A stretch of 64,000 bases of DNA from Streptomyces sp. P3 (GCA_016893485.2 JAFEKX020000001.1:2170001-2234000), one strand, 5' to 3'. Positions 1 through 10,422 are shown, numbered from the stretch's first letter. The notes: generated from the letters alone by a model not told the origin. Numbers and translations: made by a program.

Positions 1-427
1 GATGGCGATGGCGGCCTCTCGCCGCCGTGTGGGGAGAGTTGACCGGCGGCGGCCTCGACTCCCGGCAGCAGCTTGTCCATCGGGAGCAGCAGCCCGATGA
101 GCCCGGTGGAGGCGACGGCGACCTCGGCGGCGTTCAGGCCCAGCGTGTCGGCGACCTTCTCGGCGGTGGCGTGCGTGTCCTGGAAGCCCTTCGGACCCGT
201 ACAGGCGTTGGCGCCACCGGAGTTGAGGACGACGGCGGAGACCTTGCCGCCCTTCAGCACCTGCTCGGACCAGAGCACCGGCGCGGCTTTGACACGGTTG
301 GAGGTGAAGACGCCCGCGGCGGCGAGGCGGGGCCCGGTGTTGACCACGAGGGCCAGGTCCGGATTGCCGTTCTCCTTGATCCCGGCGGCGATGCCCGCGG
401 CCGTGAATCCCTGTGCTGCCGTCACAC

Positions 428-431
<4 letters not shown>
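1..431 (-). CDS. argJ: ArgJ, glutamate N-acetyltransferase (partial, 5' part)
   Basis: Bifunctional ornithine acetyltransferase/N-acetylglutamate synthase of the cyclic arginine pathway. Only the N-terminal ~140 residues lie in the window. Typical ArgJ stretches are visible: [17 protein letters not shown] near the start, [22 protein letters not shown] and [18 protein letters not shown]. The GTG start overlaps the argC stop by 4 bp (GTGA), so it is translationally coupled to argC in a normal argCJ operon. The frame breaks near position 20: GGCGAGAGGCC would need one more base to read the family's GGEKAAIAI. The rest of the gene lies beyond the window edge. Confidence 0.93.
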
Positions 432-1508
<1,077 letters not shown>

Positions 1509-1639
1509 CCGAGTGAGTGGGTATGCACACGGACTGCGCCGAGCCGGGGCAGCCGCCGACCACCCGCCACTCCGGCCCGTAGGCGGACGCACCGGTTCGC
1601 CACCACCGCGCCTGGGCCCGACGCCCTACTGTCATCGGC

Positions 1640-2284
1640 ATGACAGAGCCCGCGGCAGCGACACGTACACCCGAGCACTCCCCCGGTACGGCACGTCTGA
1701 TCGCTCTGTCCGACGGGATATACGCCATCGCGATGACGCTGCTCGTCATCAATGTCGCGGTCCCCGCGGATCTGAGCGACGCCGCGTTCCACAAGGCCCT
1801 GAGCGGCACGCTGCCCAGTCTCGGCGCGTTCGCGCTCAGTTTCACGCTGATCGCCGGGTTCTGGCGTGACCATCGGCGCATCCTCACGGCGGTGCCCGTC
1901 GAGACGGGTGTGGTCACCCGGCTGACCCTGCTCGGTCTCGGCCTGGTCGCACTGCTGCCCTTCCCCACCAGCCTCCTGGCCGAGTACGCCTCGAAGCCCG
2001 ACGCCGTGGCCCTCTACGCGAGCGCCATGGCCGCCATCCACACCGTGCACGCGGCGCTCCTGCTGCTCACACAACGCCAGGTGCACCCCTCGCCCGACTC
2101 CCCCGCCGCCAAGGCCCGCCTCCGCTTCACCGTCCAACTCGCCTCCAGCGTCCTGGTGTTCGTCCTGTCCATCCCGCTGGCCTACGTCGACACGGCCGCG
2201 GCGATGTGGTTCTGGATCACGATCGTCCCGGCCCATGTCGTCCTCGGCCACTACCACCGACGGCAGGCGCAGGCGCAGGACTGA
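1640..2284 (+). CDS. TMEM175/DUF1211-family membrane channel protein
   Basis: 214-residue multi-pass membrane protein. It opens with the family signature RLIALSDGIYAIAMTLLV (residues about 20-37), the first pore helix of bacterial TMEM175-type potassium channels, followed by helices around residues 60-80, 93-112, 125-145 and 170-205. A histidine-containing FWRDHRR loop follows the second helix, as is common in DUF1211. Divergent from argC. Frame intact. Channel activity is inferred from family only. Confidence 0.8.
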   Translation: MTEPAAATRTPEHSPGTARLIALSDGIYAIAMTLLVINVAVPADLSDAAFHKALSGTLPSLGAFALSFTLIAGFWRDHRRILTAVPVETGVVTRLTLLGLGLVALLPFPTSLLAEYASKPDAVALYASAMAAIHTVHAALLLLTQRQVHPSPDSPAAKARLRFTVQLASSVLVFVLSIPLAYVDTAAAMWFWITIVPAHVVLGHYHRRQAQAQD

Positions 2285-2371
2285 CACCGGCCCTGCCGCG
2301 CGGGCGAGTTGGCCAGTGCGCTCGGCGAGTACGGCTTCGAGGTGCGCGCGCCTGCCGTGCCCCCGGAGGGC

Positions 2372-2402
2372 TTGACCTGGAGCGCGCTCCAGGTTTTACC
2401 GT
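2372..2402 (+). promoter_or_regulatory. MerR-type promoter with 19-bp spacer
   Basis: A -35 TTGACC (2372-2377) and -10 TACCGT (2397-2402) are separated by 19 bp, with the perfect 18-bp palindrome CCTGGAGCGCGCTCCAGG (2376-2393) in the spacer. This is the classical over-long promoter on which MerR proteins act by DNA distortion. The ATG of the MerR gene begins at 2410, 8 bp after the -10, so the transcript may be leaderless. Confidence 0.75.
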
Positions 2403-2409
2403 GGTGTTC

Positions 2410-2898
2410 ATGACCAGCGGACAGCCCCTGAAGCCCCAGTCTCAGCCCCTCCCCGGGACCGGGAGCAGGGCCGGGAGCAGGGCCGGGAACCCACCCTCAC
2501 CATCGCCCAGGTCTCCGAGCGCACCGGTCTCTCGCACGACACCTTGCGCTACTACGAGAAGGCCGGCCTCATCGAGCGGGTCGGCCGGAGTACCGGAAAC
2601 CAACGGCGTTACCAGGCGGCGGACCTGGCCTGGCTGGAGTTCCTGCTCCGGTTGCGCGAGACGGGCATGTCGATCGCCGACATGCAGCGGTTCGCGGCGC
2701 TGCGGGCGGCGGGGAACGTCTCGGTCGCCGACCGGCTGGCGATGCTCCCGCGCACACCGCGCCGAACTGGCCGACCGCATAAGGACGTTGCGCCGCAACG
2801 CCGCCGTGCTGGACCACAAGATCGACCACTACGAACAGCTGCTTCTCGACGAACACCACCACGAGCACGAGCAGCCGGGATCGGATGAACTGACATGA
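2410..2898 (+). CDS. MerR-family transcriptional regulator
   Basis: N-terminal winged HTH of the MerR type: TIAQVSERTGLSHDTLRYYEKAGLI, then the wing NQRRYQAADLAWLEFLLRLRETGMSIADMQRFAALR, and a C-terminal dimerisation coiled coil (DRIRTLRRNAAVLDHKIDHYEQLL). No metal-binding cysteines are visible, so it fits the organic-effector or stress branch rather than metal sensors. The frame breaks near 2490 (just before the HTH) and near 2748. Its stop overlaps the ATG of the following decarboxylase-like gene (ATGA). It probably activates itself and that gene from the palindromic promoter just upstream. Confidence 0.85.
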   Translation: MTSGQPLKPQSQPLPGTGSRAGSRAGNPPSPSPRSPSAPVSRTTPCATTRRPASSSGSAGVPETNGVTRRRTWPGWSSCSGCARRACRSPTCSGSRRCGRRGTSRSPTGWRCSRAHRAELADRIRTLRRNAAVLDHKIDHYEQLLLDEHHHEHEQPGSDELT

Positions 2899-3340
2899 GC
2901 GCGAGCACCACCCGTGAAGAGCGATTCGCCCACGGCCTGGAGGTCCTGAAGCGGGTCGACGGCGAGGCCGGGCAGCGGGTCGTCGACTCGCTCGCCGACA
3001 TCAACCCCGAACTGGGTCACCAGGTCGTCGCCTGGCCTTCGGCGAGATCTACGACCGTCCCGGACTCGCCCCGCGTGAGCGGCAGTTGGTGACGCTGGGC
3101 ATGCTCACCGCCCTTGGCGGCTGCGAGGCACAGCTCGACGTGCACGTGAACGCGGCACTGAACGTGGGCCTCACCCCGGAGGAGATCGTCGAGGCGCTGA
3201 CGCACTCCGCCGTGTACTGCGGCATCCCGAAGGCCCTGAACGCGACCTTCGCCGCGAAGAAGGTCTTCGCCGAGCGTGGGCTGCTGCCGCTGGGACAGCA
3301 GCCCACGCCCGGCACTCAGGCCGGAGCGCCCTCCGCCTGA
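2895..3340 (+). CDS. Carboxymuconolactone decarboxylase (CMD/AhpD-like) family protein
   Basis: About 148 residues. Contains the CMD core: AFGEIYDRPGLAPRERQLVTLGMLTALGGCEAQLDVHVNAALNVGLTPEEIVEALTHSAVYCG. Two cysteines are seen (GGCEAQ and YCGIP) but not as a CxxC redox pair, so peroxidase activity like AhpD is doubtful; 4-carboxymuconolactone decarboxylase-like or an unknown gamma-lactone enzyme is as likely. The frame breaks near 3030. Coupled to the MerR gene by an ATGA overlap, so it is probably the main target of that regulator. Confidence 0.82.
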
Positions 3341-3371
3341 TCCACCCGCAGCCGCTCCTCCTGCGTGCCAA

Positions 3372-3394
3372 CAGGCAGTTGCTACCTCTGCCTG
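3372..3394. terminator. Possible convergent terminator hairpin
   Basis: CAGGCAG (3372-3378) and CTGCCTG (3388-3394) form a 7-bp stem with a 9-nt loop between two convergent genes; the arfA-like stop codon (3382-3384) lies in the loop. No T-run, so weak. Confidence 0.3.
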
Positions 3395-5893
3395 ATCCTC
3401 AGGAACGTGACGGAGTTCGCCGGGAACGTGTAACTGAACCTGTCCGCAACCCCGTTGAAGGTGGACACGACCGGCGCGACCTCGGTCGCCGTCTCGCTGT
3501 TCACCGCGTCGGCGCCCGCGGCGAGCGTGGTCACCTTCGCCCTGGGCGCGACCTTCGCACCGCCCAGGTCGATCGCCGTACGGGCCCCGAGGACTGGTCG
3601 TTGACGACCTTGACGATCAGGTCACCGGTCCTCGCGTCCTTGGTGACGACCTGACGGAACGGCTCGGCCGGCCTGTCGTCGGTGAAGCTGCCCCACTCCT
3701 GTCCGTCGAGATACAAGGTGACCTGACGGCCCCTCACCTTGATGTCGACGTCGTAGGCCCGGCCCGTCTCGATGGTCCCGGGCTTGGCGATCAGCGTGGA
3801 CTTGCCGCCGTCCACGGCCTGTTCGACGGCGGTCTGGGTGTTGTTCCAGCCGCCCAGGTTCCACCAGTAGTAATTGCCGCTGTCCTTGACCCCGAACGCG
3901 ACCAGGAAGCCCTCCTTTCCCGCCTTCTTGGTGGCCTTCACGTGGAGGTCGTAGTCGTGCCAGGCCGGGTCGCCCGCCGACACCATGGTGTTCTCGGCGC
4001 CGGTGTCGCTCTGGACGTACTGCCCGTCCTCAATGCTCCAACTCCCGCCCCCGTATGGGTCCAGCGGGACGCGTCACCGGAGAAGTCGTCGCTCAGCAGC
4101 GACGTCCCGTCGGCGCCGGTCACCGTCACGTCGTCGTACGCCGCACTCGTCGCCCAGGTCGACAGGCCGACCGCCCCGGAGATCGGGGCGACGAGTGACG
4201 GTGTGCCGGTGGCAGTCGATGGAACCACCCGGCTGCCGACGTTGTTCATGAACAGCTTCTGGACCTCGTAGTTGGCGGAGCCCCAGGAGGCGTGGTTGTT
4301 GAACCACACCATGTCCGGGCTCCACTGGACGTAGTCCTCGTTGGCGAACAGCGGTGCGTACGAGGCGAGTTCGACGACGTCCGCGTTGCGTTCCAGGCCG
4401 GTCATGTAGGCCGCCTCCGCGAGGCCGTTCTTGAACGCGTTGCCTCCGGAGGCGTATTCGCCGAGGAAGACCTTCGGGCCGGTGCGGTCGTAGGAGTCGT
4501 AGCGGTCGTTGTTCTGGAGGAACCACTGCGGGCTGTTGTAGTAGTGCTCGTCGACCATGTCGACCTTGGCGTCCTTGTTGAGCTGCCAGGCCGTGTCGAA
4601 GGTCGAACCGCTGTCGTCCGGGCCCGCGTTGGAGATCACCGTCATGTACGGGTACGCGGCCTGGATCGCGGCGCGGAACTGGGTGAAGCGGGCGAAGAAC
4701 TCGGTGGGCAGGTTCTCCTCGTTGCCGACCTCGATGTGGGTGAGGTGGAAGGGCTTGGGGTGGCCCATCTCCGCGCGCAGCCTGCCCCACGTGGAGGTCA
4801 CCGGGCCGTTGGCGAACTCGATCAGATCCAGGGTGTCCTGGATGTGCCGCTTGAGCAGCGCGGGGTCGTCGACGGCCTTGTTCTGGCCGCAGCCGGTCAC
4901 CAGGGCCGGTACGACGGGCAGCGGCATCGCGCCGATGTCCTCGGCGAGGCGGAAGTACTCGTAGTAGCCGAGGCCGTAACTCTGGTTGTAGCCCCAGAAG
5001 TTGGAGTTCGTGGCGCGTGTCTCGACCGGGCCGACGGTGTCCTTCCACTGGTAGGAGCGCTTGCGCTGGTAGCCGGAGGCCGCGCTGTAGTCGTCCATGG
5101 AACCGGTGTTGACCAGGCAGCCGCCGGGGAAGCGGACGAAGCCCGGGTGCAGGGCGGCGATCTTCTCGGCGAGGTCCTTGCGCAGGCCGTTGGGCTCGTG
5201 CCGGTAGGTGTCGCGGGGGAAGAGGGAGACCATGTCGAGGGCGGTCGCGGCGGCGGAGGCGACGGTGAGGCGGCCGGTGGTGCTGGTGCGGGTCGCGGTG
5301 AACGTGGCCTTGTAGCGGGCCCAGCCGTGCTTCCTCACCGCGACCTGGCGTGCGGTCGCCAGCGTGCCGCCGGTGTCCTGGAGGCTCACGGTGAGGGTGG
5401 TGCCGCTGTCCGCGCGGGCCCACACCGAGAAGTCGTACTTCTTGCCGTCCTCGACCGCGATGCCGGTGTTGTAACCGGCGTTGGTGACGGACGAACCCGC
5501 GGCCAACGAGAGGTAGTTGCGGTTGGTCTCGTTGAGACGGCCGGCGTCGTTCACCACCTGCGCCTGGCCACCGACCGTCCAGGCGGTGAGCGGGGTGTAC
5601 GCCTTGTTGTCGTCGGTCGCGTACTCGAAGGACCGGTTCTGGACGAGTTCGGCGTAGAGGCCGCCGTCGGCCGCGCGGTTGATGTCCTCGAAGAAGACGC
5701 CGTACATCGTCTTGTCGATCGCGGCGCCCCGGGCGCCCGGATCGACGGTGATCGCGTAGTCGGTGACGTCCTCGGCATGGGCCGGGACGGGGACGACGGC
5801 CGTCGCCAGCAGGAACGCGCTCGCCCCCAGGGCGAGTCTCAGACGGGTACGGCCGGTGCGGCTGGTTCGGCCGGTGCGGCTGATGCGTGACAT
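3382..5893 (-). CDS. Secreted alpha-L-arabinofuranosidase (GH51) with accessory C-terminal domain
   Basis: Secreted hydrolase releasing arabinose from plant hemicellulose. Residues 1-40 form an Arg-rich signal peptide ending VPAHA. Then come the GH51 N-terminal part (TMYGVFFEDINRAADGGLYAELVQNRSFEY), a carbohydrate-binding module 4/9-like insert, and the catalytic barrel with acid/base Glu in HIEVGNEEN (near 4720) and nucleophile Glu in FLGEYASGGNAF (near 4460). After the barrel a concanavalin-like module (WHDYDLHVKATKKAGKEGFLV) resembles DUF1080/LamG folds. About 835 residues. The frame breaks near 4040 and near 3595; the true end TFLRIRQR precedes the TAG at 3382. ATG 5893 is preferred over GTG 5899 because of the GGAG just upstream. 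Confidence 0.88.
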
Positions 5894-5921
5894 GGACACT
5901 CCGCGGCTCGTGAGATGTTCG

Positions 5922-5954
5922 TTCGAAATATCAGACGTCGGTCAGCACTTCGAA
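5922..5954 (-). promoter_or_regulatory. Paired TTCGAA palindromes upstream of the arabinofuranosidase
   Basis: Two TTCGAA hexamers (5922-5927 and 5949-5954), 27 bp apart, flank an AT-rich stretch 30-60 bp before the start codon. Placement suits an operator for a sugar-responsive repressor, but no regulator gene is adjacent. Confidence 0.3.
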
Positions 5955-6023
5955 CGGCAAGATAGGGAAGGGTCGTGAGCACGTCAATGGGACCTGCCTC
6001 GACGGGGACGTAGGGTCGAGGGC

Positions 6024-6278
6024 ATGCATGCGCTGCTCCCCTACCTGGTCATGCTCGGCTTCCTGGCCGCGGTCCTGGGGTTCTTCACCTGGCTGGCCCG
6101 CCGGATCCGCCGCCGCGGCACCGCCGGAGGCGCCATGAGCGGCGCCCTGGCCTCGTACGAGGAGGCCTTCCGCGCCACGAGCCACGCCTCGCACTACGAG
6201 ATCCGCGCCCAGAGCGAACGCAAGGCGCCCACCGACTCGCCCGACGGCTGGCGACGGCGGCGGCGCGGGAAGGGATGA
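6024..6278 (+). CDS. Small membrane protein of unknown function
   Basis: 84 residues: one hydrophobic helix (LLPYLVMLGFLAAVLGFFTWLARRI, residues 4-28) followed by a basic, soluble tail ending RRRRRGKG. Its stop overlaps the ATG of the DUF6314 gene (6275), suggesting coupled translation. No known domain recognised. High third-position GC supports coding. Confidence 0.65.
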   Translation: MHALLPYLVMLGFLAAVLGFFTWLARRIRRRGTAGGAMSGALASYEEAFRATSHASHYEIRAQSERKAPTDSPDGWRRRRRGKG

Positions 6279-6724
6279 CGATGGGCGACTTCTGGCCGGT
6301 ACCGGACGTGCTGGCGTATCTGTCCGGGAGTTGGCGGGTGCGGCGGTCGGTCCGGGACCTGGCGAGCGGCGACGAGGGCGATTTCTCCGGTACGACCGTC
6401 TTCAGCACGCTGCCGGACGGCGGCCTGCTGCACGCGGAGTCCGGTACCTTCACCTGGCGGGGCGTGCCCCGCCCCGCCGAGCGGACGCTACGGTTCCTGC
6501 CGGGCGGCGAACCCGGCCGGGCCGACGTGCGCTTCGGCGACGGGCGCCCCTTCCACGACCTGGACCTGACCTCGGGGCACCACGTCACCGACCACCCCTG
6601 CTCGGCGGACCTCTACCGCGGCGAGTTCGCCGTACGGGACGCCGACCACTGGCGGACGGTGTGGCGGGTGGGCGGCCCGGCGAAGGACCTGGTGCTCACC
6701 ACGGAGTACACGCGCGGGAGTTGA
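6275..6724 (+). CDS. DUF6314-family protein
   Basis: 149 residues with the pattern VLAYLSGSWRVRRSVRDLASGDEGDFSGTTVF at the start and HPCSADLYRGEFAV near the end, typical of the DUF6314 beta-barrel, a lipocalin-like fold of unknown role in actinobacteria and proteobacteria. Frame intact, overlapping the preceding small membrane protein by 4 bp and convergent with the next gene. Ligand binding is inference from the fold. Confidence 0.72.
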   Translation: MTMGDFWPVPDVLAYLSGSWRVRRSVRDLASGDEGDFSGTTVFSTLPDGGLLHAESGTFTWRGVPRPAERTLRFLPGGEPGRADVRFGDGRPFHDLDLTSGHHVTDHPCSADLYRGEFAVRDADHWRTVWRVGGPAKDLVLTTEYTRGS

Positions 6725-6751
6725 GCGGAGCAGGCGTCGGCCCGACCTCCC

Positions 6752-7345
6752 CTACACCCGTCTCGGCTGCACCGCCACCCCGTCGAAGCGCAGGTTCCAG
6801 CGGCCCGCGTGGCCGGTGACCGTGGTGGTCGACAGGGGGCGCACGTCGAGGTTCCAGTAGGTCGACGGGGGCGCCTTCAGGGCGTAGACCAACGCGGCCC
6901 GTATGACGGAGGGTTCGGCCACGGCGACGATACGGCCGCCGTCGTCGTCGGGACGGGTGTCCAGCCAGCTGCCGACCCGGGAGATGAAGGACAGCAGCGA
7001 CTCGCCGCCGTGCGGGGTGGAGCGCGGGTCGGCCAACCACGCGTCCACCAGGGCCGGTTCCCGGGCCATCGCCTCGCCCAGGGTCAGCCCGCGCCAGCGG
7101 CCCATGTCGCAGTCCCGCAGGGCGAGTTGCACCAGCGGGGTGTAACCGAGCCCGTCCCCGGTGGTCCGGCTGCGCGGGGTCGGCGAGCAGTAGCGCAGCT
7201 CCGCCGCCGCCAGCGGCAGCAGGACCGGGGCCGCGCGCTGCACCTCGTCCCATCCCGCCTGGTCCAGCGGGCGATCGTCCCTCGAAGCGCTCCGCGAGCA
7301 ACGGGGAGCTGCGCGCGGCCGCCACGAACGTGACCCGAAGTAACA
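6752..7345 (-). CDS. Histidine-phosphatase-superfamily protein lacking catalytic histidines; TTA codon
   Basis: About 197 residues with the outline of the phosphoglycerate-mutase-like fold: RVTFVAAARSSPLLAERF, then CDMGRWRGLTLGEAMAREP, then STPHGGESLLSFISRVGSWL, then IVAVAEPSVIRAALVYAL. The family RHG is replaced by AAR and the second catalytic His (usually in a VAHGG/VTH context) by AEP, so classical phosphohistidine chemistry is unlikely. The second codon is TTA, rare in Streptomyces and dependent on the bldA tRNA. The frame breaks near 7275. A role in cobalamin or lipid phosphate metabolism cannot be assigned. Confidence 0.72.
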   Translation of the reverse strand, partial: CYFGSRSWRPRAAPRCSRSASRDDRPLDQAGWDEVQRAAPVLLPLAAAELRYCSPTPRSRTTGDGLGYTPLVQLALRDCDMGRWRGLTLGEAMAREPALVDAWLADPRSTPHGGESLLSFISRVGSWLDTRPDDDGGRIVAVAEPSVIRAALVYALKAPPSTYWNLDVRPLSTTTVTGHAGRWNLRFDGVAVQPRRV

Positions 7346-7449
7346 TGCGGCGATCGTGATCCGCCGAAGTACGCAGGTCAAGAGGGGCCGGACGAGAGTT
7401 ACCCACGGTGGGCGAAACTTCACGTCGAGGTCGGGACCAGGCGGACAAC

Positions 7450-7887
7450 TCACTCGAAATACAGGGCCATCCACTGGTCGGGCCGCGCCAATGGCTTGAA
7501 TCCGATCTTCTCGTACACCCCGTGGGCGTCGTGCGTGGCGAGCAGGATCCGGCGCACCCCGAGCGGTCGCAGCTCCTCGCGTACGGCGCCGACGAACGCC
7601 GTGCCGATGCCCTTGCCGCGCACCGACGGGTCGACGTACACATCGCACAGCCATGCGAACAGCGCCTCGTCCGTGACCACCCGCGCGTACGCCACCTGCT
7701 CGCCCGAAGTGGCTTCGTACACGCCGTAGTTGAGGGAGGACGCGACCGCGCGCTCGTGCTGCTCGCGGGGCCGGTCCTTCGCCCAGTAGGCGTCGGTGGA
7801 CAGCCAGTGGTAGGTGCGGTCGATGTCGACGCGGGCAAAGTCGGCGGAGAACTCGTAGCCGTCGGGGAGGCTCGGGATGTCGTTCAT
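7450..7887 (-). CDS. GNAT-family N-acetyltransferase
   Basis: 145 residues, intact. Shows the acetyl-CoA pocket signature VYVDPSVRGKGIGTAFVGAVREEL (R-G-x-G-I-G) around residues 87-110, preceded by EQVAYARVVTD and followed by ILLATHDAHGVYEKIGFKPL. The overall pattern (YWLSTDAYWAKDRP near the start) matches small amine acetyltransferases common in Streptomyces; substrate unknown. Confidence 0.85.
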   Translation of the reverse strand: MNDIPSLPDGYEFSADFARVDIDRTYHWLSTDAYWAKDRPREQHERAVASSLNYGVYEATSGEQVAYARVVTDEALFAWLCDVYVDPSVRGKGIGTAFVGAVREELRPLGVRRILLATHDAHGVYEKIGFKPLARPDQWMALYFE

Positions 7888-7980
7888 GGCGGGAGAATCG
7901 CAGGCCAGGCGCGGGAGTGTCGAGCGGTTTTGGCCCGGGGCACGGGCGTTGCCGGGCGAAGGTCCGCGGGCGCCTCCGCG

Positions 7981-9412
7981 TCAGACCAGCTCCGCCCAGG
8001 CCGCCCGGAGCCGCCGTACGCCCTCCACGATCTCGCCCGTCCCCGCGACCGCCGCGAAGCTCAACCGGATGTGGGCGGCCGGGGGTTCGGCGCTGAAGTA
8101 GGGGCGGCCCGGGGTGATGGCGACGCCCGCGCGGAGGGCCGCGGCCGTCAGCGACTGCTCTCCCCGGAGCCGTCGGGGAGGCGGAGCCAGAGGTGGTAGC
8201 CGCCGGAGGGGATGTGCGGGAGGACGAAGGCGGGGAGTTCGAGGCGCAGGGCGGTCGTCATCGTGTCCCGGCGGGTCTTCAACTCCGTTGAGATCGCCCG
8301 GAGATGGCGGGGCCAGGCCGGTGAGCCGACGAGTTCGAGGGCCGCTTCCTGGAGCGGGCGGGGGACGAAGAAGGTGTCGACGACCTGGATGGCGCGCAGC
8401 CGTTCCAGCACCGGGCCGTGCGCGGCGAGGGCGCTGACCCGGAAGCTGGGCGAGGTCGCCTTGGTCAGCGAGCCGACGTGGACGACGACGCCGTCGGGGT
8501 CGTCGGCGGCGAGCGGACGCGGCAGCGGGCCCGCGTCCTCGTGCACCAGCCGTCGTACGAAGTCGTCCTCGACGACGAACGCGCCCGCGTCCCGGGCGAT
8601 GCGCAGGACCTCCGGGCGGCGGGCGGGGGCGAGGACGGCGCCGGTCGGGTTCTGGAACAGGGGCTGGCAGACCAGGACCCGGGCGCCGGTCGCGCGGAAC
8701 GCGTCCGCCAGCAAGGGCGGTTTCACGCCGTCCGCGTCCACCGGGACCGGCACCGGGCGCAGTCCTGCCGCCCTGGCGATCGCCAGCATGCCCGGGTAGG
8801 TGGGGATTCGACGAGGACCGGCGCGCCGGGGGCGCGAGGGCGCGCAGTGCGGTGGTGAGCGCGGTCTGGCCGCCCGCGCTGATCAGTACGTCGGCGGCCG
8901 TCATCGCACCGCCGATGCCGCGCGCGAACCACTCGCGCAGTTCAGGCAGCCCCTCGACCGGCGGCCGTCCCCAGGCGCCGGGGCGGCGGCCGGCCCGGGA
9001 CAGGGCCGCGGCCATCGCGCGCTCGGGCTGCAGGGAGGGGTGCAGATAGCCGCCGTTGAACTCGATCACGCCCGGCGGCGGCGCGGCCAGCGTGGTGAGG
9101 ACGCCGGACGCGTCCACCGTGCGCGGGACGAAGTCGGCGGCGCCGTCCGCGCTGAGGGCGACCTCCTGCCAGGAGGTGTCCCCGCGGCGACGGTCGCGGT
9201 CCTGGGCGCGGCCCGGAACGCTCCGGCGCCGGGCCGGGTGACCACCAGCCCTCGGCGACCAGCTGCGCGAGGGCCCGCGAGACGGTCACGGGGCTCACCC
9301 GGAACCGCTCGACGAGCGCCCGACTCGACGGCAGCTTTCCACCGGGAGAGTAGCGGTCGAGTTCCTGCCGCAGGCGATCCGCCAGTTCACCGACGCTGCT
9401 ACGCTCTTGCAT
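7981..9412 (-). CDS. MocR-type regulator (GntR HTH fused to PLP aminotransferase domain)
   Basis: N-terminal GntR-type HTH (residues 8-70: LADRLRQELDRYSPGGKLPSSRALVERFRVSPVTVSRALAQL) followed by a fold-type-I aminotransferase domain with VLVCQPLFQNPTGAVL, FVVEDDFVRRLVHED and the PLP-lysine region VGSLTKATSPSFRVS. MocR proteins bind PLP and sense an amine or vitamin B6 form, usually controlling a divergent transporter or enzyme. Joined length about 475 residues; the frame breaks near 9235, 8820 and 8155. The ATG (9412-9410) overlaps the ATG of the divergent EamA transporter at 9411. Confidence 0.85.
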
Positions 9413-9418
9413 GAGAGC
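9403..9418. promoter_or_regulatory. Palindrome spanning both divergent start codons
   Basis: GCTCT (9403-9407) and AGAGC (9414-9418) flank TGCATG, which contains the overlapping ATGs of the MocR and EamA genes. A regulator bound here would block both genes at their starts; MocR itself is the natural candidate. Confidence 0.4.
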
Positions 9419-10379
9419 ACACGATAGCGCTACTGCCTCTGGCCCGATAGCGGTCAGCACCTCCCCGACGACGGCGACGGTCCGCACGGCAACGGTTGGC
9501 ACGGCAACGGTTCGCGCGGGCACGGTTCGCGCGGGCACGGTCCAGGCCGCGCTCGGGGTGATCGCCTTCTCCCTCACCTTCCCCGCCACCGCCTGGGGAC
9601 TCGAGGGCTTCGGCGCCTGGTCGCTGGTGGCCGTGCGCAGCCTCCTCGCCGCGGCCATCGCGGGCGGCTGCCTGCTGGCACTGCGCGTCCCGGTGCCCGG
9701 CCGCCGGCACTGGGCGGGTCTTGCCGTCGTAGCCGCCGGAGTGGTGGTCGGTTTCCCGCTGCTCACCACACTCGCCCTGGAGACCTCAACCACCGCCCAC
9801 GCGGCGGTCGTTGTCGGTCTGCTGCCGCTGACGACCGCCGCCCTGTCCGCGCTGCGCACCGGCATCCGCCCCTCGCGCACCTTCTGGACGGCCGCCCTCG
9901 CGGGCGCGGGCGCGGTGCTCGCCTTCACCGTCCAGCAGAGCGGCGGCGCCGTGACCACCGCCGACCTGTATCTCCTCGCCGCGCTCCTGGTCTGCGCGGC
10001 CGGCTACACCGAGGGCGGCCGGCTGGCCCGGGTCATGCCCGGCTGGCAGGTCATCGCCTGGGCACTGGTCCTGTGCCTGCCGCTGACCGTGCCCGCCGCC
10101 GCGCTCGCCCTGTCGTACGACACCCCGCACCTCACCGCGCACAGCGTGGCCGGACTGCTGTGGGTCGCCGCCGGTTCACAGTTCCTCGGGCTGGTCGTCT
10201 GGTACCGGGGCATGGCCGCCATCGGCGTCCCGAAGGCGAGCCAGCTCCAGCTGGCCCAGCCGCTGCTCACCCTGGTGTGGTCGGTGCTGCTCCTCGGCGA
10301 ACACCTACCCGTAGCCGCCCTGTTGACCGCGACGGCGGTGCTGGTGTGCATCGCCGTCACACAACGGGCGCGAAGCTGA
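9411..10379 (+). CDS. EamA/DMT-family transporter
   Basis: 322-residue, ten-helix drug/metabolite transporter. After a 40-residue low-complexity leader (TVRTATVGTATVRAGTVRAGTV, encoded by short tandem repeats of ACGGTTCGCGCGGGC) the two EamA halves follow: ALGVIAFSLTFPATAWGLEGFGAWSLVAVRSLLAA and VAGLLWVAAGSQFLGLVVWYRGMAAIGVPKASQLQLAQPLLTLVWSVLLLGE. Frame intact. Divergent with the MocR gene, a usual pairing in which the exporter is the target. The true start may be an in-frame GTG within the repeat leader. Confidence 0.85.
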   Translation: MRAHDSATASGPIAVSTSPTTATVRTATVGTATVRAGTVRAGTVQAALGVIAFSLTFPATAWGLEGFGAWSLVAVRSLLAAAIAGGCLLALRVPVPGRRHWAGLAVVAAGVVVGFPLLTTLALETSTTAHAAVVVGLLPLTTAALSALRTGIRPSRTFWTAALAGAGAVLAFTVQQSGGAVTTADLYLLAALLVCAAGYTEGGRLARVMPGWQVIAWALVLCLPLTVPAAALALSYDTPHLTAHSVAGLLWVAAGSQFLGLVVWYRGMAAIGVPKASQLQLAQPLLTLVWSVLLLGEHLPVAALLTATAVLVCIAVTQRARS

Positions 10380-10381
10380 CC

Positions 10382-10404
10382 GGAGTTGAGAACCACTCAA
10401 CTCC
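10382..10404 (+). terminator. Intrinsic terminator after EamA gene
   Basis: GGAGTTGAG (10382-10390) and CTCAACTCC (10396-10404) form a perfect 9-bp stem with a 5-nt loop, followed by CTTTTCC. It lies 3 bp after the EamA stop and also serves the convergent gene. Confidence 0.75.
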
Positions 10405-10422
10405 CTTTTCCTGCAAGGGTGT

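Noticed and set aside
4292..5890. Long plus-strand open frame (532 codons) opposite the arabinofuranosidase
   Set aside because: It is the antisense shadow of a clear GH51 gene, caused by high GC at third positions; no family pattern.
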